Below, piece after piece: positions 61,658 to 64,000 of a stretch of 64,000 bases of DNA. The position numbers and the translations under genes are program-made. The DNA comes from Parapedobacter lycopersici (GTDB taxonomy: Bacteria; Bacteroidota; Bacteroidia; Sphingobacteriales; Sphingobacteriaceae): NCBI RefSeq assembly GCF_024643285.1, contig NZ_JAMSLW010000002.1, positions 434,001 to 498,000 on the forward strand. The letters run 5' to 3'. The notes beneath the pieces were generated by a model, which had not been told where the DNA came from, ran no database searches, and saw only the letters and a program-made list of their open reading frames with translations. Each line of letters starts with the position of its first letter. Positions within the stretch are counted from its first letter, which is position 1.

Positions 61658-62067
61658 TAATTTGATACGATTATGGTTTCGCCATTTCGAGACGCATGGT
61701 ATGGTTTCAGCGGACACTCTGCCAATTCAGCCGGCGATCCGTTGACCAGCAGGTACCGCGCACCTGAACAGGGATCCCTGGCTACCACACCATTTTCTTC
61801 CACAACAACTGCACAACGCTTTTCCGGATTTACCGTACTGCACCGGTCAAAAGCCACATAACCATTTCCGGTATTCACCACAATTAATCCGGCCACCCCT
61901 CCGCGGTCCGTCACCGCTACCCCATTGGGCACATAGAGCTGGGAATACTGGACCATGGACACCTGTTCCGTTACCGGCATGTTTTCAATGACGTTACATC
62001 CTCCTTTTTTGCAGGCCATGGGCAGGACCAGCAAAACAAAAGAAGCGATGTACAGTATGTTGGACAT
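61657..62067 (-). CDS. Rieske-like lipoprotein lacking cluster ligands
   Basis: A 136-residue predicted lipoprotein (lipobox Cys19, LPMAC). The mature beta-rich domain has the order of Rieske folds: NGYVAFDRCSTVNPEKRC at the first cluster-loop position and DPCSGARYLLVNGSPAELAECPLKPY at the second, with the GxPxxGPAxxPL-like turn. The expected CxH pairs are missing (DRCST, DPCSG), so it probably holds no Rieske cluster. Function is unknown. It is coupled by TAATG to the TetR gene and follows pheS directly, with the stop and start side by side. Confidence 0.6.
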   Translation of the reverse strand: MSNILYIASFVLLVLPMACKKGGCNVIENMPVTEQVSMVQYSQLYVPNGVAVTDRGGVAGLIVVNTGNGYVAFDRCSTVNPEKRCAVVVEENGVVARDPCSGARYLLVNGSPAELAECPLKPYHASRNGETIIVSN

Positions 62068-63105
62068 TTAAATTAATTCCGTGTCAAACTGGCTAAGGAA
62101 ACGGACGTCATTTTCGGAAAACAACCTCAGATCCTTGATTTCATATTTCAGGTTGGTAATGCGTTCGATACCCATTCCGAAAGCAAAACCACTGTATTTC
62201 GTGCTGTCAATCCCACAGTTGTTGAGCACATTGGGATCTACCATTCCGCAGCCCAATATCTCCACCCAGCCGGTTTGCTTACACAGCTGGCAGCCTTTCC
62301 CCTTGCAGATGGTACAGCTGATATCCATTTCGGCCGAGGGTTCTGTAAACGGGAAATAAGACGGGCGGAAACGCACCTTGGTATCGGCACCAAACAGCTC
62401 CTGTACAAAGTAATACAGTGTCTGTTTCAGGTCGGCGAAGGACACCCCTTCGTCGATGTAGAGCCCCTCTACCTGGTGGAAAAAACAGTGTGCGCGTGCC
62501 GAAATGGCTTCGTTTCGATAAACCCGGCCCGGCATAATGGAACGGAAGGGCGGCGTGCCGTTTTCCATCATCCGCACCTGCACAGACGACGTATGGGTGC
62601 GCAGTGCAATATCGTTTCCTTCCTGCTTTTTAATGAAAAAGGTATCCTGCATGTCACGGGCGGGATGTTCGGGAGGGAAATTAAGTGCCGTGAAATTGTG
62701 CCAGTCGTCCTCGATTTCGGGGCCTTCCGCAACCGTAAAACCCAGTTTTTTAAAAATCTCCACGATTTCCTTCCGCACCAGAGACAACGGATGCCGTGAT
62801 CCCACGGCAAAGCCCTCCCCGGGGAGCGTAAGGTCGTACTGTGCTTGTTTGGATGCTGATGAGGCCGAAGAAAATTGCTCCTGAAATGTGGCATAGCGGC
62901 TCTCGGCAAGCTGCTTGAATTCATTCAGCACCTTGCCCAGCACACGCTTCTCTTCCACGGGCACTGTTTTGAATGCTTCGAACAAATTCCGCACAATGCC
63001 TTTGGTTACTAAAAACTTAAGCCGGAATGCTTCGGCATCGTCAGCGGATTTCGGGTTAAACGCTTCTATTTCTTTGGTATACTGCTGTATTTTCTCTTGC
63101 AACAT
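62068..63105 (-). CDS. pheS: Phenylalanyl-tRNA synthetase alpha subunit
   Basis: Catalytic subunit of PheRS. The 345-residue class II synthetase has an N-terminal coiled-coil (about 1-85), motif 2 region (MPGRVYRNEAISARAHCFFHQVEG near residue 190-210) and motif 3 (GMGIERITNLKYEI near 315). A zinc-like Cys run (CTICKGKGCQLC) near 260 is typical. pheT is not adjacent, so the beta subunit is elsewhere. A TAnnTTTG box lies 5 bp before the ATG. It precedes the Rieske-like gene with no gap. Confidence 0.95.
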   Translation of the reverse strand: MLQEKIQQYTKEIEAFNPKSADDAEAFRLKFLVTKGIVRNLFEAFKTVPVEEKRVLGKVLNEFKQLAESRYATFQEQFSSASSASKQAQYDLTLPGEGFAVGSRHPLSLVRKEIVEIFKKLGFTVAEGPEIEDDWHNFTALNFPPEHPARDMQDTFFIKKQEGNDIALRTHTSSVQVRMMENGTPPFRSIMPGRVYRNEAISARAHCFFHQVEGLYIDEGVSFADLKQTLYYFVQELFGADTKVRFRPSYFPFTEPSAEMDISCTICKGKGCQLCKQTGWVEILGCGMVDPNVLNNCGIDSTKYSGFAFGMGIERITNLKYEIKDLRLFSENDVRFLSQFDTELI

Positions 63106-63110
63106 GACGC

Positions 63111-63118
63111 CAAAGATA
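63111..63118 (-). promoter_or_regulatory. -7 box of pheS
   Basis: TATCTTTG on the minus strand, 5 bp before the ATG at 63105. As with rlmD and the S4 gene, this predicts a leaderless or near-leaderless transcript. Confidence 0.55.
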
Positions 63119-63299
63119 CAGCAAAAAAATAAATTAGCGAGCAGCTATTAGCAATGGGTTCGCGACAAGATCCGTTATTGCCCGTGGAGCGTGTGCTTAG
63201 GTGTTGACATGATGCAGGCAAAGCCGCCAAATGCGAAACGCGCTTCAGCTTCGCTAGAATCGGCCCGACACCAACCGGGTATGTGAAGTAAGGGGTACG

Positions 63300-63749
63300 T
63301 TAAAAAAGTGCATCATCTTCGTCATCATTTTCCTTGAAGTCTACCTCGGCATCGCCATCCGTCTTCTTTGCCGCCTGTTCCCCTCCCGACACGCCGGTAC
63401 TGCCCGTTGGTTCAAAATCACTCCGGCGCCCCAGCAGTGTAAAGTTCTCGGCAACAATTTCAGTGGTATAACGCCGGATCCCTTCCTTATCCTCATACGT
63501 GCGTGTCCGGAGCTTGCCCTCAATGTATACTAACTTCCCCTTGAACAGGTACTTTGCTGCTACTTCAGCCAGTCCGCGCCACATCACAATATTATGCCAC
63601 TCCGTCTGTTCCATCTTCCGGCCGTCTTTATTGTAAGTTTCCGACGTAGCCAGCGGAAAACTGGCAACGGTAACATTACCTTCTAAATGACGAATTTCCG
63701 GATCCTTCCCCAGGTGCCCCACTAAAATGACTTTGTTGATGCCCGACAT
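63300..63749 (-). CDS. ssb: Single-stranded DNA-binding protein
   Basis: A 149-residue SSB. The OB fold spans residues about 1-108 (NKVILVGHLGKDPEIRHL, TEWHNIVMWRGLAEVAAKYL, GKLVYIEGKLRTRTY), followed by a disordered acidic tail ending in EDDALF, a slightly atypical form of the DxxxF C-terminal tip that recruits repair proteins. It follows mutY by 13 bp on the minus strand, and the two are probably co-transcribed. Confidence 0.94.
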   Translation of the reverse strand: MSGINKVILVGHLGKDPEIRHLEGNVTVASFPLATSETYNKDGRKMEQTEWHNIVMWRGLAEVAAKYLFKGKLVYIEGKLRTRTYEDKEGIRRYTTEIVAENFTLLGRRSDFEPTGSTGVSGGEQAAKKTDGDAEVDFKENDDEDDALF

Positions 63750-63762
63750 AATAATTTAGGTA

Positions 63763-64000
63763 TTACAGTTTAACCATAAAATTTTCCAAAAAGGAAAAAA
63801 TCAGCTTAGGTTTAGCTAATGTATTCAAATCTTTTAAAAATACATAATTCCCGCTGATCTTTTTTTCTATGGCTATTGAGGTATCCCTGCGGCTTACGAG
63901 GATAAACCGGGCAAAGAGGTTTTGATGGCTCAATACGTGTTTAACAGTTCCTGATATGGCTTGCAGCACCGCTTGTTCTCCGAAGAGGCCGGCTACCTCC
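63763..64000 (-). CDS. mutY: C-terminal end of MutY, A/G-specific adenine glycosylase (partial)
   Basis: The frame is open from the right edge to the stop at 63763-63765, giving about 78 residues. VKHVLSHQNLFARFILV matches the C-terminal 8-oxoguanine-recognition (Nudix-like) domain of MutY, in which KH-x-(L/F)-(T/S)-H is characteristic. No start codon lies in the window: the GTG at 63969 is internal, since the upstream codons are also open and protein-like (VAGLFGEQA). The position next to ssb supports the call, a known mutY-ssb arrangement in Bacteroidota. Confidence 0.7.
   Translation of the reverse strand, partial: EVAGLFGEQAVLQAISGTVKHVLSHQNLFARFILVSRRDTSIAIEKKISGNYVFLKDLNTLAKPKLIFSFLENFMVKL

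Overview
The window is a chromosomal segment of a Bacteroidota bacterium, most probably a member of the Sphingobacteriaceae (Pedobacter/Parapedobacter/Olivibacter-like; this is inference). The grounds are repeated TAnnTTTG -7 promoter boxes, often with a TTG -33 element 19-20 bp upstream. Further grounds are few Shine-Dalgarno sites, many lipoproteins, a TonB receptor with a carboxypeptidase-like N-terminal domain, bacillithiol genes (bshA, ytxJ), a DUF4369-TlpA protein and a YegP protein. No insertion sequence, phage, integrase, CRISPR array or rRNA operon was seen. One tRNA (tRNA-Glu, TTC) is present.

Layout. 1-17.4 kb is mostly housekeeping: the end of an outer-membrane barrel, nadE, a DUF4136 lipoprotein, bshA, pyrH-frr, ald, a CapD-like nucleotide-sugar dehydratase, a TPR protein, ribH, ytxJ, an S4-domain protein, dapD, a tsaC-type gene with folP, metG, a DoxX protein and a methyltransferase. 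17.4-20.8 kb holds tRNA-Glu, a zinc-ribbon protein, a small ArsR-controlled operon (ArsR, AHSA1, DoxX-like, DUF4256) read from a promoter buried in a perfect 17-bp inverted repeat, and YegP. 20.9-25.1 kb is a pentose-phosphate operon, rpiB-gnd-zwf-pgl. 25.3-35.0 kb is a sugar-acid region: a Tat-type mannonate/galactonate dehydratase relative with a PQQ dehydrogenase-cytochrome c lipoprotein, a divergent TonB receptor with a PepSY membrane protein, then kdgK-type kinase and eda. A trans-sulfuration enzyme follows.

36.5-43.7 kb is the most distinctive part. A DoxX gene is divergent from an Fe-S-type Rrf2 regulator. The regulator is followed by a C-family haem-copper oxidase subunit with a long N-terminal extension and Gln in place of the conserved Glu, a two-haem CcoO-like cytochrome, two small membrane proteins, a group III truncated haemoglobin, a four-helix membrane protein, the iron-sulfur repair protein RIC and a second hemerythrin-like protein. 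A 17-bp sequence occurs upstream of the regulator and, inverted, just before the oxidase gene. I read the block as a nitrosative or low-oxygen stress respiratory module, by inference from gene content.

43.7-64 kb returns to housekeeping and envelope genes: mfd, an LEA14-like lipoprotein, an AAA ATPase, a TFIIB-type zinc protein, rfbB-galE-uxs, waaA, hemW, an unrecognised lipoprotein, a TlpA-like protein, yjbQ, an OmpA-like lipoprotein, rlmD, a Rieske-like lipoprotein coupled to a TetR gene, pheS, ssb and the 3' end of mutY. Several minus-strand genes (S4 gene, rlmD, pheS) have their -7 box within 5-6 bp of the start codon, which implies leaderless or nearly leaderless mRNAs.
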